From: CALBZH01 sp964538515
Lineage (GTDB): Bacteria; Desulfobacterota; Syntrophobacteria; Syntrophobacterales; Syntrophobacteraceae
Length of the DNA stretch: 39,010 nucleotides
Assembly: GCA_964538515.1 (NCBI GenBank)
Contig: CAZIEW010000055.1
Span: 1-39,010 of the forward strand
Direction: 5' to 3'
Of this stretch, positions 1 to 9,269 are shown piece after piece. Position 1 is the stretch's first letter. Each line of letters begins with the position of its first letter. Below the pieces are notes generated by a model, which ran no database searches, was not told the DNA's origin, and saw nothing but the letters and a program-made list of their open reading frames with translations. The translations under genes were made by a program, and so were the position numbers.

Positions 1-1
1 C

Positions 2-274
2 ATCGCCGCCGACCCGGACGTGCTGCTCATGGACGAGCCCTGCTCCGCCCTGGACCCCATCGCGACCGCCAAGATCGAAGAGCTCATTTACGAGCTGCGC
101 GGACAGTACACGATCATCATCGTGACGCACAACATGCAGCAGGCGGCGCGCGTGTCGGACAATACGGCCTTCATGTACCTCGGAAAGCTGATCGAATACG
201 GCGAGACGACGACCATCTTCACAAACCCACGCTTGGCAAAGACGGAAGACTACGTAACCGGGCGTTTTGGATAG
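2..274 (+). CDS. pstB: Phosphate ABC transporter ATP-binding protein PstB, C-terminal part
   Basis: The reading frame is open from the window edge to the TAG at 272-274; the start lies upstream. The visible 90 residues hold the Walker B region (VLLMDEPCSALDP), the D-loop and the switch histidine (IIVTHNMQQAARVSD), followed by FMYLGKLIEYG and the C-terminal TEDYVTGRFG, which is typical of PstB. PstB hydrolyses ATP on the cytoplasmic face of the PstCA channel to import periplasmic phosphate. phoU follows 87 bases downstream on the same strand, the usual order at the end of a pst operon. Only the C-terminal third is visible, so the Walker A motif cannot be checked here. Confidence 0.95.
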   Translation: MAADPDVLLMDEPCSALDPIATAKIEELIYELRGQYTIIIVTHNMQQAARVSDNTAFMYLGKLIEYGETTTIFTNPRLAKTEDYVTGRFG

Positions 275-361
275 GCCCACGGGTGAGGAAGGCGGTTGCG
301 GCGTGATCTTCGCCAGATCCTATATTGAGCTTGCCCCATAGAGGGAGCAGGAAGGAAATCC

Positions 362-1093
362 ATGGTATTGGATTCATCCATCAGCGATCACACGGTTCGG
401 TCATTCAGTCAGGAGCTCCGACAGCTCAATGCCGTGATCCAGGAAATGGGAAGCCTCGCCGCGTCGCAGCTCGGGGCCGCCATGAAGGCTCTGAGCAGCC
501 GGGATCCCAAGGGCGCTGCGGCAGTGGTGCTCAACGACGAGATCGTGAATCGGCTGGAGCACGATGTGGACACGATCACCATGAGACTGCTTGCCCTGCG
601 GCAGCCCGTGGCATTCGACCTTCGCACCATTCTGGTGGCTCTCAGAGCTTCCATCGATCTGGAGCGGGTTGCGGACTATGCGGCTAATGTGGCCAAGCGT
701 GTGCGCGAGCTCAATCAAACGCCGATCACGGAGGTGGTCGACCTCCTTTTGGACATGGCGGAGATCGGTCGGAGTATGATCACGGGGGTCGTGAAAGCCT
801 ATCAGGATCAGGATGTGGATCTTGCCCAGGCCATCTGGCGGGAGGATGATCGAATTGATGAGATTTACAACCGGCTGCTGTGTCTGCTTCGCAGCACCAT
901 GATGGATGACGCCGGTCTGGTTCCGGTGTGCACCAGCCTGCTGCTGGTGTCCAAGAGCATTGAGCGCATCGGCGACCACGTGACCAACATTGCCGAGCAC
1001 GTGTATTTTCTGGTGCGTGGAGTGCGCTGGCATGAGGCTCGATCCGGAGAGCCTGCACGCTGCCCGGAGACCGGCTCGGCCGGAAAGCCGTGA
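362..1093 (+). CDS. phoU: Phosphate signalling regulator PhoU
   Basis: The product has 243 residues, close to the family norm of about 220-240. It has two PhoU three-helix repeats, each with its metal-binding signature: ERVADYAANVAKR near residues 100-112 and ERIGDHVTNIAEH near 201-213. PhoU represses phosphate-regulon signalling by linking the Pst transporter to the PhoR kinase. The ATG at 362 follows an AGGAAGGAA Shine-Dalgarno stretch. The last 20 or so residues (rich in R, G, P, E) extend beyond the second repeat and look disordered. It is probably the last gene of the pst operon, because the next gene is convergent with 78 bases between. No phoR or phoB is seen in the window; the neighbouring kinases have different architectures. 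Confidence 0.96.
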   Translation: MVLDSSISDHTVRSFSQELRQLNAVIQEMGSLAASQLGAAMKALSSRDPKGAAAVVLNDEIVNRLEHDVDTITMRLLALRQPVAFDLRTILVALRASIDLERVADYAANVAKRVRELNQTPITEVVDLLLDMAEIGRSMITGVVKAYQDQDVDLAQAIWREDDRIDEIYNRLLCLLRSTMMDDAGLVPVCTSLLLVSKSIERIGDHVTNIAEHVYFLVRGVRWHEARSGEPARCPETGSAGKP

Positions 1094-1171
1094 TCCCGGA
1101 AGGCCTTTATTGTTGCCCCGCGCCTTGGGAGTCTCGAGCGGCTCCGGGCAGGCTGCGCCTGATCGGCGCGT

Positions 1172-4030
1172 CTAGGGCCTGTTCTGATCCAGCACCTGCC
1201 GTACCATTAGAGCCAGCTCCTTCTGTGAGATCGGCTTCATGAGAAATCCCTTGATGCCATAGCTTGCGGCCTTCTGGGCGTCCATCTTCTCGCTGAAGCC
1301 GGTGCACAACAGAATCGGGAGGCTGGGCTCCAATTGCAGGAGCCCCTCGGCCAATTCGATGCCGGTCATGTGTGGCATGGTCAGGTCCGTTATGACCAGA
1401 TCGATCCGCCTCCCTTCGCGACGGTGACGAAAGGCCTCCAGAGCCTCGATTCCGTTCGAGCGGCATTCAACCGTGTAACCGACGCGCTCGAGCATTTGCT
1501 TCAGGGCCTTGGCGAGCAAGGGCTCGTCGTCCACCACGAGAATCTGCTCGGTCCCGCGTGGCAGGGACTGGGACGCCTCAGCTTCCTGAACGGCTGTCCG
1601 GTCGATGGTTGGAAGGAGCACCTCGAAGGTTGTCCCCTTGTCAAGAAGGCTTTCCACGCCGATGGATCCGCCGAGGTTCTTCACGATCCCGTGCACGACC
1701 GCGAGGCCCAGGCCTGTTCCTACTCCTTTCCCCTTGGTCGTGAAGAATGGGTCGAAGATGCGCTCGAGAATGCCCGGGGGAATCCCGTGCCCAGAGTCCT
1801 TGACCGACAGCTTCACGTAAGGTCCGGGCTTGAGGCCCGAATGGCGGCCAACGTCTTTCGGCTCCAGAATCACGTCTTCGAGCATCACGTTCAGCAGCCC
1901 CCCTCGCTCCCGCATAGCGTGGGCGGCATTGGTGCAGAGGTTCATGAGTACCTGATGGATCTGGGTCGGATCGGCGAGGACAACGGATTTTGTGCTCACG
2001 TTCTGTCTAATCTCGATGGTGGAGGGGAGGGAGGCCCGAAGCATCTTGAGCGCCTCCTTGACAATGAGACCAACTTGGACCGGCTTTTTGTCCTGATCAC
2101 CCTGACGGCTGAAGGCCAGGATTTGCTGGACGAGGTCTTTCGCCCGTCCGGCGGCGCGGAGCACTTGCTGGATTTCCTCCTGGAGCGGATGTTCTTCGCC
2201 CAGATCGGAGCTGATGATTTCGGTGTATCCCATGATGATCCCGAGAATGTTGTTGAAATCATGGGAGATACCGCCGGCAAGCGTCCCAAGGGCCTCCATC
2301 TTCTGGGCTTGTCTCAGCTGCGCCTCCACCTGGATTCGTTGATCCTCCAACAGCTTGCGCTCCGTGATGTCCCTGCCTACGGCCTGGTATTCGACGACCT
2401 CGCCCCCCGCGTTGAAAATGGCGCGATCCGTCCAATGCATCCAGCGGATGTCGCCGTTGGGCAGGACGACCGAGTGCTCGATGGTGCCAACGGGGGCTTC
2501 GGGGGTCAGGGATTCCAGGAATTTCGTGAGGCCGGTTCGTCTGTCCTCCGGCAGGTGATGCCAGAAGTCCTTGCCGATCAGCTGCTCCCGCGTTTCTCCG
2601 AAGAACCTGCAGTAGGGCTCGTTGACGAAAACCAGGGTGAAGTCCGGAAGAAATCTCGAGATCATCTCCGTCTGATCCTCAACGATGGCTCGGTGACGCT
2701 CCTCGCTCATGCGCAGCTCGGCTTCCGCACGCTTTCGCTCGGAGATGTCCTCGACGGCACCGACAATCCCCGCGACGGTGCCGTCAGGGTTGTGAAAGAG
2801 GGCTTTGTGGGCGATCACATCGTATTCCATGCCCTCCATCGAGCGCAGCCTGGTCTCATGGACCTGGGGGCCGCCCACGGCCACCAGCTCCCTGTCCGCC
2901 AGCTCGTACTCATCGGCCAGCTCTCGAGGCCAGATGTCATGGGCGGTCTTCCCGACGATCGCTTTGCCCTGAACGCCTGCGAGCTGCTCCATGGCAGGGT
3001 TGCATCCCAGGTAGCGCAGGTCGGCGTCTTTGTAATAGACAGCGAATGGCATGGCGTCCATAAGCGCCTGGAGAAACAGGGACTGGCGCTGCAGCTCGTC
3101 TCTCAAACGCTCGGCCTGAGCGGTGCTCTCGAACTTGTCCAATGCGAAGGAGACATCCTCGGCGACCTCGCGCAGCAGCTCGGTTTCCCGTTCGCGGAAA
3201 AACCCGGGCTCCCTCACGCAAATGTTGAGACTGCCCTCCACGATCCCTTGGAATCGCAGGGGAAAGGAGCCGCACGATCGAAAGCCGAAGGTCAACGGCG
3301 CCTGCTCCACCGGGAAAAGGCACTCCCTCGCCCCACAGTCATTGCAGATGGCCGGTGCTCCCGTGCGAATGGCTTTGCCCGGGTTGGCCTCACCCGTGTG
3401 GCTGCTTGGGCCGCCTTCGACGTGGTACTCAGCACGATCCAGGATCCCGTGGTCCTCCCCGAAGTGGGCTACCGGATAAATGCGTGAGGATGCCCGGTCC
3501 AAGTCGCCCACCCAAGCGAAGTCGATGCCGCCCCGCTCCACCAGCAGGCGGCACACCCTGTCGAGCAATGCTTCCCTCGACCTGCAGCGTACCACCGCCT
3601 GGTTGACCTGGCTGAGGACGTCGAAGAGCCGGTTCAGACGCCGAATCTCCTGGCCTGTCTGGTGCTTGTACAGGGCGATTTCAATGGCCGACTTGAGCTC
3701 GCGGTTGTCAAATGGCTTGAGGAGAAAGCCATCGGGCTCGGCGTGCTTGACCCGGTCCAAGGTTTCTTCCTCGGAGAATGCCGTGAGGAAGATCACGGGA
3801 ATGTGGAGGCGACGACGGATTTCCTCGGCCAGGGTGATCCCGTCCGTGTCGCCCCGCAACCGGATGTCCATGAGCACCAAGTCAGGGTGCCCGGAATGAG
3901 CAAGCGCCAAGGCCTGCTCCGCCTCAGCGGCGTGCCCGCCCGCTTCGTAGCCCAGGGCCAGCAGCCTCTCCTCGATATCCAATGCAACAATGGGCTCGTC
4001 TTCCACCACGAGGATGCGACAGGATTTCAT
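1172..4030 (-). CDS. Hybrid histidine kinase: REC-GAF-PAS-PAS-HisKA-HATPase-REC
   Basis: A soluble 952-residue hybrid kinase with no membrane segment. The N-terminal receiver (about 4-120) has acidic residues E10/D11/E12, phosphoacceptor D55 and K105. A GAF domain (about 135-300) carries a cysteine set at 229, 232, 237 and 253. Two PAS domains follow (about 315-435 and 442-560), each ending in a DISERK/DITERK motif. The HisKA box LAGGISHDFNNIL has H590, the ATPase N-box includes N701, and a G-box GTGLGLA lies near 771-777. The C-terminal receiver (about 828-948) has D882 and K932. The ATG at 4030 follows GGGAGAGGGAGC. It is the last gene of a five-gene minus-strand series, 82 bases after its neighbour, and converges on phoU. 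The receiver at each end implies a multi-step phosphorelay. The ligand is unknown. Confidence 0.93.
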   Translation of the reverse strand: MKSCRILVVEDEPIVALDIEERLLALGYEAGGHAAEAEQALALAHSGHPDLVLMDIRLRGDTDGITLAEEIRRRLHIPVIFLTAFSEEETLDRVKHAEPDGFLLKPFDNRELKSAIEIALYKHQTGQEIRRLNRLFDVLSQVNQAVVRCRSREALLDRVCRLLVERGGIDFAWVGDLDRASSRIYPVAHFGEDHGILDRAEYHVEGGPSSHTGEANPGKAIRTGAPAICNDCGARECLFPVEQAPLTFGFRSCGSFPLRFQGIVEGSLNICVREPGFFRERETELLREVAEDVSFALDKFESTAQAERLRDELQRQSLFLQALMDAMPFAVYYKDADLRYLGCNPAMEQLAGVQGKAIVGKTAHDIWPRELADEYELADRELVAVGGPQVHETRLRSMEGMEYDVIAHKALFHNPDGTVAGIVGAVEDISERKRAEAELRMSEERHRAIVEDQTEMISRFLPDFTLVFVNEPYCRFFGETREQLIGKDFWHHLPEDRRTGLTKFLESLTPEAPVGTIEHSVVLPNGDIRWMHWTDRAIFNAGGEVVEYQAVGRDITERKLLEDQRIQVEAQLRQAQKMEALGTLAGGISHDFNNILGIIMGYTEIISSDLGEEHPLQEEIQQVLRAAGRAKDLVQQILAFSRQGDQDKKPVQVGLIVKEALKMLRASLPSTIEIRQNVSTKSVVLADPTQIHQVLMNLCTNAAHAMRERGGLLNVMLEDVILEPKDVGRHSGLKPGPYVKLSVKDSGHGIPPGILERIFDPFFTTKGKGVGTGLGLAVVHGIVKNLGGSIGVESLLDKGTTFEVLLPTIDRTAVQEAEASQSLPRGTEQILVVDDEPLLAKALKQMLERVGYTVECRSNGIEALEAFRHRREGRRIDLVITDLTMPHMTGIELAEGLLQLEPSLPILLCTGFSEKMDAQKAASYGIKGFLMKPISQKELALMVRQVLDQNRP

Positions 4031-4112
4031 GCTCCCTCTCCCTTGGGTGCCGAAGGATCTTCAGAATGGAGGACGCCATGTCGAACTTGTCGACGTCGGC
4101 AGTCGGAGTGCT

Positions 4113-6398
4113 TCAGGTTGGCTGACTGCAACGGTCATCACCCTGCGCCGGAAGCGTCTTGGAGATGGAAAGGAAGAAGCGAGTCCCTGTTTCGATGGAG
4201 GACTCCACCCAGACCTTCCCTCCATGGCGGTCTGCAATTTCCTTGACGATGGCCAGTCCAAGCCCGGCCCCCTCGATCTGTCCGGAACTGTCATCCCGTT
4301 GAAATATCTGGAAGATCTTCTCGGAATCGGCCTCACTCATCCCCTGTCCATCGTCATTCACCGAGAAGACGTGAAAGTCGGCCTGTCCCTCGTACTTGAC
4401 GCTGATGACGCTTAGCCGTTCTCCGCCGTATTTCAAGGCGTTGTCGATGTAATTCCGGAACGCTCGCAGCAGCGACAGCCTGTCCGCAGTGATTTCGATG
4501 CCTGCTTCAGGCTCGACCAGCTTGACCCGACGGAGACTGAGCTTGGACGAGAACTCCTCCTTCAACACCTGAATGATTTCGCCGACGCGGACGGGCTCGA
4601 ACTTGAGGGGAGCTTCCTTGGTCGCAATGAAGACGTTGATCTTTTCGACGAGCTCCGCAATGTGCTCCGATGCGCGCACGATCTGATCGCAGTATTGGTT
4701 TGCCCGTGCATCGAGCTGGTGCTCGTATTGCTTTTGAAGAAGCCGGGTGAGGCCGTAGGCTCCGATCGCAGGACTCTTGAGATCGTGCACCACGGAATAA
4801 GCGAAGTGCTTGAGCTTTTCCGAGCTTTGGTGCAATTCCGCGTTGGCTCGGGCGAGCTCCCGGGTTCTCTGCTCCACGCGGCTCTCGAGCTCTTCATGAG
4901 CCTTTCGAAGCTCCTCCTCGGTTCGCTTCTGCTCGGTCACGTCGATCAGAACCCCTTGTATGAAGAGGGGCTCACCGGTGTCATCGAAAAGAATCACGGC
5001 CTCGTCGCGCACCCATTTCACCAGGTCGTTGAACGTGAGCATGCGGTATTCGCAGACAAACAGGTCCATCTCCTCCTGACAGCGGGCCACCTCTCGGAGC
5101 ACGCGCTCCCGGTCATCGGGGTGAAGCCTCTTGTTCCAGAGACTCGGGTCGGATTCGAAATCCGCCTGGTCGTATCCCAAGAGCGTGTCGATTTGCGGGC
5201 TGATGTAGAGGGTCGAGCGTCGGTCGTCGGGAGAAGCGACATAGGTGACGGCGGGGACCTGCTCCACAAGGGTTCGGTACTTCGCTTCGGACCGGCGTAA
5301 CGCCTCCTCCATTTGATCCCGTTCGACACTCTTCCGCTCCAGGGACTCGGCCAGGTCGTCGAGTGCCTTTGCCAGCAAGGCGAGCTCCCGCGCCCCGACG
5401 TCGGGCTTGGTTCGAGCGCTCAGCTCACCCGCTGCAAGCTGCCGGGCAGTCGCGACCAACGAGTCCACGCGACGTATCACGAACAGGTGGCCGAAAACGT
5501 GTGCGGCCACGACCGCGAGGATGGAAACCGCGCAGAGTCCGAAGATGTTCCGCAAAAGGGCCCGATTGGCCTCTTCATAGACGGTGGTGGTGGGAATCCC
5601 CGTATAAAGAAAAGTTGTGTGAGGCGGATCGTCCAGCGGGGTATAGGCGTAAAGACGTTTGATGCCGTCAACGCCGGTTCCCTCGGCAACGCCTTCTTCC
5701 TGGCTCTCAAGAAGGGCGGAAAGGAAATCCGACTTGGGAGCAACTTTCCCTACCCAGAGGTCCGGGTGAGGGTATCGGGCCAGGATCGTGCCTTCGCGAT
5801 CCACGATGGTCATGGTTGCCCCTCTGGGGAGATGCACCTGGCCTGCCATCGTATTGAGCCAGCGCAGGTCCATAGCGGCGAAGGCCACCGCTTGGACTTG
5901 ACCTTCAGGGTCCTTCACCGGGTAACCAAAGTTGATGGAAGCCCTGCCGGACAGGCGCTCCGTCTGGTAGCTGCCGATCGCCAGGCCGCTCCCCTTGAGG
6001 GCCCGCTGGAAGTAGTCCCTGTCCGACAGGTCCATCCCCGTTCCCGCAGGAAGGGCACTACACAGAACCTTGCCGCTCGGGTCGATCAGGCCGACGTTCA
6101 AGTAATAGGGGTGCCGCTTCACGATCTCGGTTATCTGCGCCGAGCATTGCTCGCCGTCGATCCTGTGGGAGCTGAAGCGGCCGGCCAAGGAGATCAGCAG
6201 TCGATGTGCCTCTTCAATCTGGCGAGCCTGGTGCAGGGACCCCAGCTCAACGATCCTTCTCGCGCTCTGCTCGGCATAAGCGGCTGCACCGGCCCGCTGC
6301 TCCAGTCCTGTGTAAAGGACAAGGGCTATCGCCGGCAGGAAAGCAAGGAGTACAATGAGGATGAGCCGAAACCGCAGGCTCGAGATAACGGTCGACAT
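4113..6398 (-). CDS. Membrane sensor histidine kinase: Cache-HAMP-PAS-HisKA-HATPase
   Basis: I place the start at the ATG at 6398 (preceded by GGAGCGG), giving 761 residues. An in-frame extension to 6686 would read through the palindromic repeat at 6564-6676 and adds no plausible protein. A first membrane helix (about 10-30) precedes a periplasmic double-Cache-like domain (about 35-275) with the DRDYFQRALKG motif seen in dCache_1 sensors. The second helix (about 283-306) is followed by HAMP (about 307-360). A PAS domain (about 372-492), a coiled linker (about 493-530) and the kinase core follow: H538 in YSVVHDLKSP, N-box N653 (NYIDNALKYGG) and G-box GAGLGLA near 710-716. This Bergerat region resembles bacteriophytochrome-type kinases. 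There is no receiver, so it must pass phosphate to a separate protein, perhaps a receiver-containing neighbour. Confidence 0.92.
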   Translation of the reverse strand: MSTVISSLRFRLILIVLLAFLPAIALVLYTGLEQRAGAAAYAEQSARRIVELGSLHQARQIEEAHRLLISLAGRFSSHRIDGEQCSAQITEIVKRHPYYLNVGLIDPSGKVLCSALPAGTGMDLSDRDYFQRALKGSGLAIGSYQTERLSGRASINFGYPVKDPEGQVQAVAFAAMDLRWLNTMAGQVHLPRGATMTIVDREGTILARYPHPDLWVGKVAPKSDFLSALLESQEEGVAEGTGVDGIKRLYAYTPLDDPPHTTFLYTGIPTTTVYEEANRALLRNIFGLCAVSILAVVAAHVFGHLFVIRRVDSLVATARQLAAGELSARTKPDVGARELALLAKALDDLAESLERKSVERDQMEEALRRSEAKYRTLVEQVPAVTYVASPDDRRSTLYISPQIDTLLGYDQADFESDPSLWNKRLHPDDRERVLREVARCQEEMDLFVCEYRMLTFNDLVKWVRDEAVILFDDTGEPLFIQGVLIDVTEQKRTEEELRKAHEELESRVEQRTRELARANAELHQSSEKLKHFAYSVVHDLKSPAIGAYGLTRLLQKQYEHQLDARANQYCDQIVRASEHIAELVEKINVFIATKEAPLKFEPVRVGEIIQVLKEEFSSKLSLRRVKLVEPEAGIEITADRLSLLRAFRNYIDNALKYGGERLSVISVKYEGQADFHVFSVNDDGQGMSEADSEKIFQIFQRDDSSGQIEGAGLGLAIVKEIADRHGGKVWVESSIETGTRFFLSISKTLPAQGDDRCSQPT

Positions 6399-6746
6399 GA
6401 TTCCGCTCCATCTATACACAACACTATGCGGAGAGTTGGCCCCCTGAGCGCGGAGCCCGCTCTGTCCCCTGTGGAGATCCTTTCCATATACCAAGAGCGG
6501 TGTGGAGCGGCAGAGAAAAATCGTGGCCGCTCGCAGGAACGACGGGGATTGTGTCCCCGGGTCGTAACTTCTCAATAAGTTCGGGTAATGTCGGGGCTGT
6601 AGGTCGGGTTTCCAACCCGACAGCCGCGGCCAGGGCGTCGGGATGGAATCCCGACCTACCCTTATTGAGAAGTTACCCTGGGTCATGAAGAAAACGCCCT
6701 CGGGTGAGCTGAGGCGGGTGTGTCTCCGGGGAGCCCTCCTTCCCGG
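6399..6746. other. Intergenic region between two sensor kinase genes
   Basis: These 348 bases separate the minus-strand genes ending at 6747 and starting at 6398. The middle is taken up by the nested palindrome listed separately (6564-6676). The rest (6399-6563 and 6677-6746) holds no credible gene; translations through it read repeat-like sequence. The Shine-Dalgarno GGAGCGG of the downstream gene lies just after 6398 on the plus-strand numbering. No convincing promoter was found, but the gap is much longer than the others in this series, so the downstream pair may have its own promoter. Confidence 0.6.
6564..6676. repeat. Nested palindromic repeat element, about 113 bases
   Basis: The ends form a perfect 16-base inverted repeat: 6564-6579 (GTAACTTCTCAATAAG) against 6661-6676. 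Inside, 6600-6609 (GTAGGTCGGG) pairs perfectly with 6650-6659. Two internal hairpins also exist: 6603-6610 with 6614-6621 (GTCGGGTT/AACCCGAC), and 6637-6644 with 6648-6655 (GTCGGGAT/ATCCCGAC), each with a three-base loop. The element could fold as a cloverleaf or a long cruciform. It looks like a REP/MITE-type intergenic element. In minus-strand RNA it would lie between two kinase genes and could act as an RNA-processing or attenuation site; that role is inferred. Confidence 0.85.
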
Positions 6747-9245
6747 TCAGATATCGAAGACCACGCCTTCTGGAGACGAAAACGTGACACAAAAAGCAGC
6801 GCCTCCCCCCTCGAGACGAGGATTGACGGCCAACCGACCACCCAGTTGCCCGGCGAGGCTCGAAACCAACTGAAGTCCCAGAGTGGAGCCATTTGCCGGC
6901 TCGAAATCCTTCTGAAGCCCTACACCGTCATCCTGCACACACAGGCGGAGCTGCCGCTCCGAGGCGGGGCGCAGCTCGATCGTAACCTGGCCCGACCGAT
7001 CATCCGGGAAGGCATGCTTGAGTGCGTTGGAGACGAGCTCATTGATGATGAGGCCGCATGGAACGGACTGCTCAAGGGGCAGGCCGATCCGCTCGACGCG
7101 GTTCACCAGCTTGATTCTGGCGGCGACGCCCCCGTAAGAGCGAAGCAAGTGACGGCACAGATCCTCCACATAGCGGGCGAAATTGATGCTTGCAAGAGTC
7201 CCCGAGGCATAAAGCACCTCATGGAGAAGGGCCATGGAGCGGACGCGGTTCCCGGTGTCTTGGAGGACTTCGACCACCTGTGGATTCCGGGAGCGGACTG
7301 CTTGAAGGTTGAGAAGGCTGGCTACGATCTGGAGATTGTTCTTGACGCGGTGATGGACCTCCTTAAGCAAGGCGACCTTGTCTTCAAGTGAATCCCGGAG
7401 CGCGTCGACGGCTTCTTTCCGTCGTTTGATGTCTTGGGCGGTCGCCACACGATAAACGGGTTTTCCTTCCTCATCCCGCACCGTGACCATATCGATCTGC
7501 ACGGGGATGGTGAATCCTTCCGAGTGCTTCATCAGGCTTTCGAGCTGCACGTGGCCTTTTTCGTCGGCCTCGGCGATGCCTCGCAGGAGGTGGTCGTGCT
7601 CCGAGGCATCATAGCCGTCCAGAATCGGCGTATTGCTGATCTCTTCCACCGTGCACCCCCCCATGGTCGCATAAGCTGGGTTGCAGGTGATGATGGTATC
7701 GGTGGAGGGGGCGCCGAGAGCGATTCCGTGGGCACAATAGGTGAACGCATCCGCCCATTGACGGAGCGCCATTTCCGTGCGCTTGCGCTCGGTGATGTCC
7801 ATGACGATCCCAACATAGCGGACCGTTTCCCCCCTCTCGTCGTGAACGGGCTTTCCGCGAGACATGAGCCAGCGCTCGCCACTCCCGGATTGAGAGACAC
7901 GCCACTCGGTGTAGATCTCGGCTCTCGCCTCGGCAGCTTGCCTCACGGCGGATTCGACTTTCCGGCGGTCGTCGGGATGGATCGTCTGCAGCCAGGCGTC
8001 GTAGGAAGGCTCGCAGGAATGGGGCTCAAGACCGTAAAGCTTCCACAGTTCCTCGGACCAGTAGTTCTCGTTGGTTCGAAGGTCCCACTCCCAACTGCCC
8101 GCGTTGGCGGCCTCCTGCGCCAGGTGCAGGATTTCCCGGCTCTTGCGGAGTGCCTCCTGGGCGTCGAGCCGCTCTGCCTGAAGCTGGACCAGTTGCCGGT
8201 AGGCACCGGCGCGCTGGTGGTTGAACAGCAGTCCTGCCGCCAACCCGGCCGCGAGGACCATGACCCCGATGAAGGCCCCAAGAAAGAGCCGCTGCGTGCG
8301 CGAAGCGGCGAGGGCCTCTTCTTCGTCGATTTTTGCAACCAGAAACCAGGGCGTGCTCGGGACGGACTTCGCAAAGGCCAAGACCCGGGTGCCTCGATAG
8401 TCGATCCCGCGCAAGGCGCCCGATTCGCCCCGAGCGACGCGGGCAGCCGGCAATGCGGGCTCGGCCAGGGGAAAGCTCAAAGACATCGCCGGATCGTCGC
8501 GGTTGCGCAGGGCGTTCAAGAAGAGCACCCGGTCGCCCTCTCGCCTTACAAGAAGACTTTCCGCGCTCTCGCTGGGGACGGGCCAGGATTGGATCAACGG
8601 GAAGAGGAACTGCTCGGGGTTGATCCGGATCAGGAGGAATCCGATGATCTGCTGCGCTCCGTCTTCCGCATGAAGCGGAGCCAACAGGTCAAGGTGCACC
8701 TTTGGCGCGGCGACAGCTTCCATGTGGAGATCCGACAGGAGGGGTGCTCGGGTTTGGACCACTTCCTGCACCTCATGAGTCATATTCTTTCCGGTTACGG
8801 CTGCGTCCCCCGAAGCTGCCACCCGAGGCTGTCCTTTCAGGTCAAGCACCATCACCTGTTGATAGCGATAGACTCGTTTGAGGGTGTCCAGCGCGAGGAC
8901 GATCTGCTGCCGGGCGCTTGTGTCAGCGGGGTCCCTGAGCAAGGTGATCATGGCCGCGACCATCGTATGATCCTTGGCGGCAACGACGGCGTCTCGGATC
9001 TGCTCGTCTCTCCACTCCGCAATTTGGCGGATCTTAAGCTCCGCGATGGAAGCCAGCGCTTTTTGAGTCTCGGCGACCAGCGCTTCTTCTTCGTGCTTGT
9101 GGTATGCATATCCGGCGAAACCGATCCCTAGAGCCAGCACCAGGAACACCACCAACGGCCCCCAAAGGCGCGGGAGACGGATGAGATCGCCACTCTGGGA
9201 TTCATGTGCCGTTCGACTGTCGTTCGCGGCTGCAAAAGAGCTCAT
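6747..9245 (-). CDS. Membrane sensor histidine kinase: periplasmic domain-PAS-PAS-HisKA_2-HATPase
   Basis: The product has 832 residues. A membrane helix (about 28-48) and a second one (about 320-342) enclose a periplasmic domain of about 270 residues, likely Cache-like (the stretch before TM2 ends in a typical TPWFLVAKIDEEEA motif). PAS 1 (about 370-488, ending DITERKR) is a PAS_3-type with an IHPDDRRKV motif. PAS 2 (about 492-612) ends in AQDIKRRKEA. The kinase belongs to the HisKA_2 family: the H-box EVHHRVKNNLQ has H631, the N-box INELVSNALKHAFP spans about 734-747, and a short GSTLGLQLV G-box lies near 786-794. The ATG at 9245 follows GAGGAG. It starts 24 bases after the preceding gene's stop, so the two are probably co-transcribed. 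HisKA_2 kinases usually signal to separate receivers. Confidence 0.92.
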   Translation of the reverse strand: MSSFAAANDSRTAHESQSGDLIRLPRLWGPLVVFLVLALGIGFAGYAYHKHEEEALVAETQKALASIAELKIRQIAEWRDEQIRDAVVAAKDHTMVAAMITLLRDPADTSARQQIVLALDTLKRVYRYQQVMVLDLKGQPRVAASGDAAVTGKNMTHEVQEVVQTRAPLLSDLHMEAVAAPKVHLDLLAPLHAEDGAQQIIGFLLIRINPEQFLFPLIQSWPVPSESAESLLVRREGDRVLFLNALRNRDDPAMSLSFPLAEPALPAARVARGESGALRGIDYRGTRVLAFAKSVPSTPWFLVAKIDEEEALAASRTQRLFLGAFIGVMVLAAGLAAGLLFNHQRAGAYRQLVQLQAERLDAQEALRKSREILHLAQEAANAGSWEWDLRTNENYWSEELWKLYGLEPHSCEPSYDAWLQTIHPDDRRKVESAVRQAAEARAEIYTEWRVSQSGSGERWLMSRGKPVHDERGETVRYVGIVMDITERKRTEMALRQWADAFTYCAHGIALGAPSTDTIITCNPAYATMGGCTVEEISNTPILDGYDASEHDHLLRGIAEADEKGHVQLESLMKHSEGFTIPVQIDMVTVRDEEGKPVYRVATAQDIKRRKEAVDALRDSLEDKVALLKEVHHRVKNNLQIVASLLNLQAVRSRNPQVVEVLQDTGNRVRSMALLHEVLYASGTLASINFARYVEDLCRHLLRSYGGVAARIKLVNRVERIGLPLEQSVPCGLIINELVSNALKHAFPDDRSGQVTIELRPASERQLRLCVQDDGVGLQKDFEPANGSTLGLQLVSSLAGQLGGRLAVNPRLEGGGAAFCVTFSSPEGVVFDI

Positions 9246-9269
9246 GCTCGGGATCTCCTCGGGAGCCGC

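Noticed and set aside
1334..3487. Long plus-strand reading frame of 717 codons opposite the hybrid kinase
   Set aside because: It is the antisense shadow of a high-GC gene with perfect domain matches on the minus strand; its translation has no recognisable domain.
6399..6686. N-terminal extension of the Cache kinase gene to 6686
   Set aside because: It translates the palindromic repeat, lacks a ribosome site, and the ATG at 6398 has GGAGCGG and begins directly with a membrane anchor.
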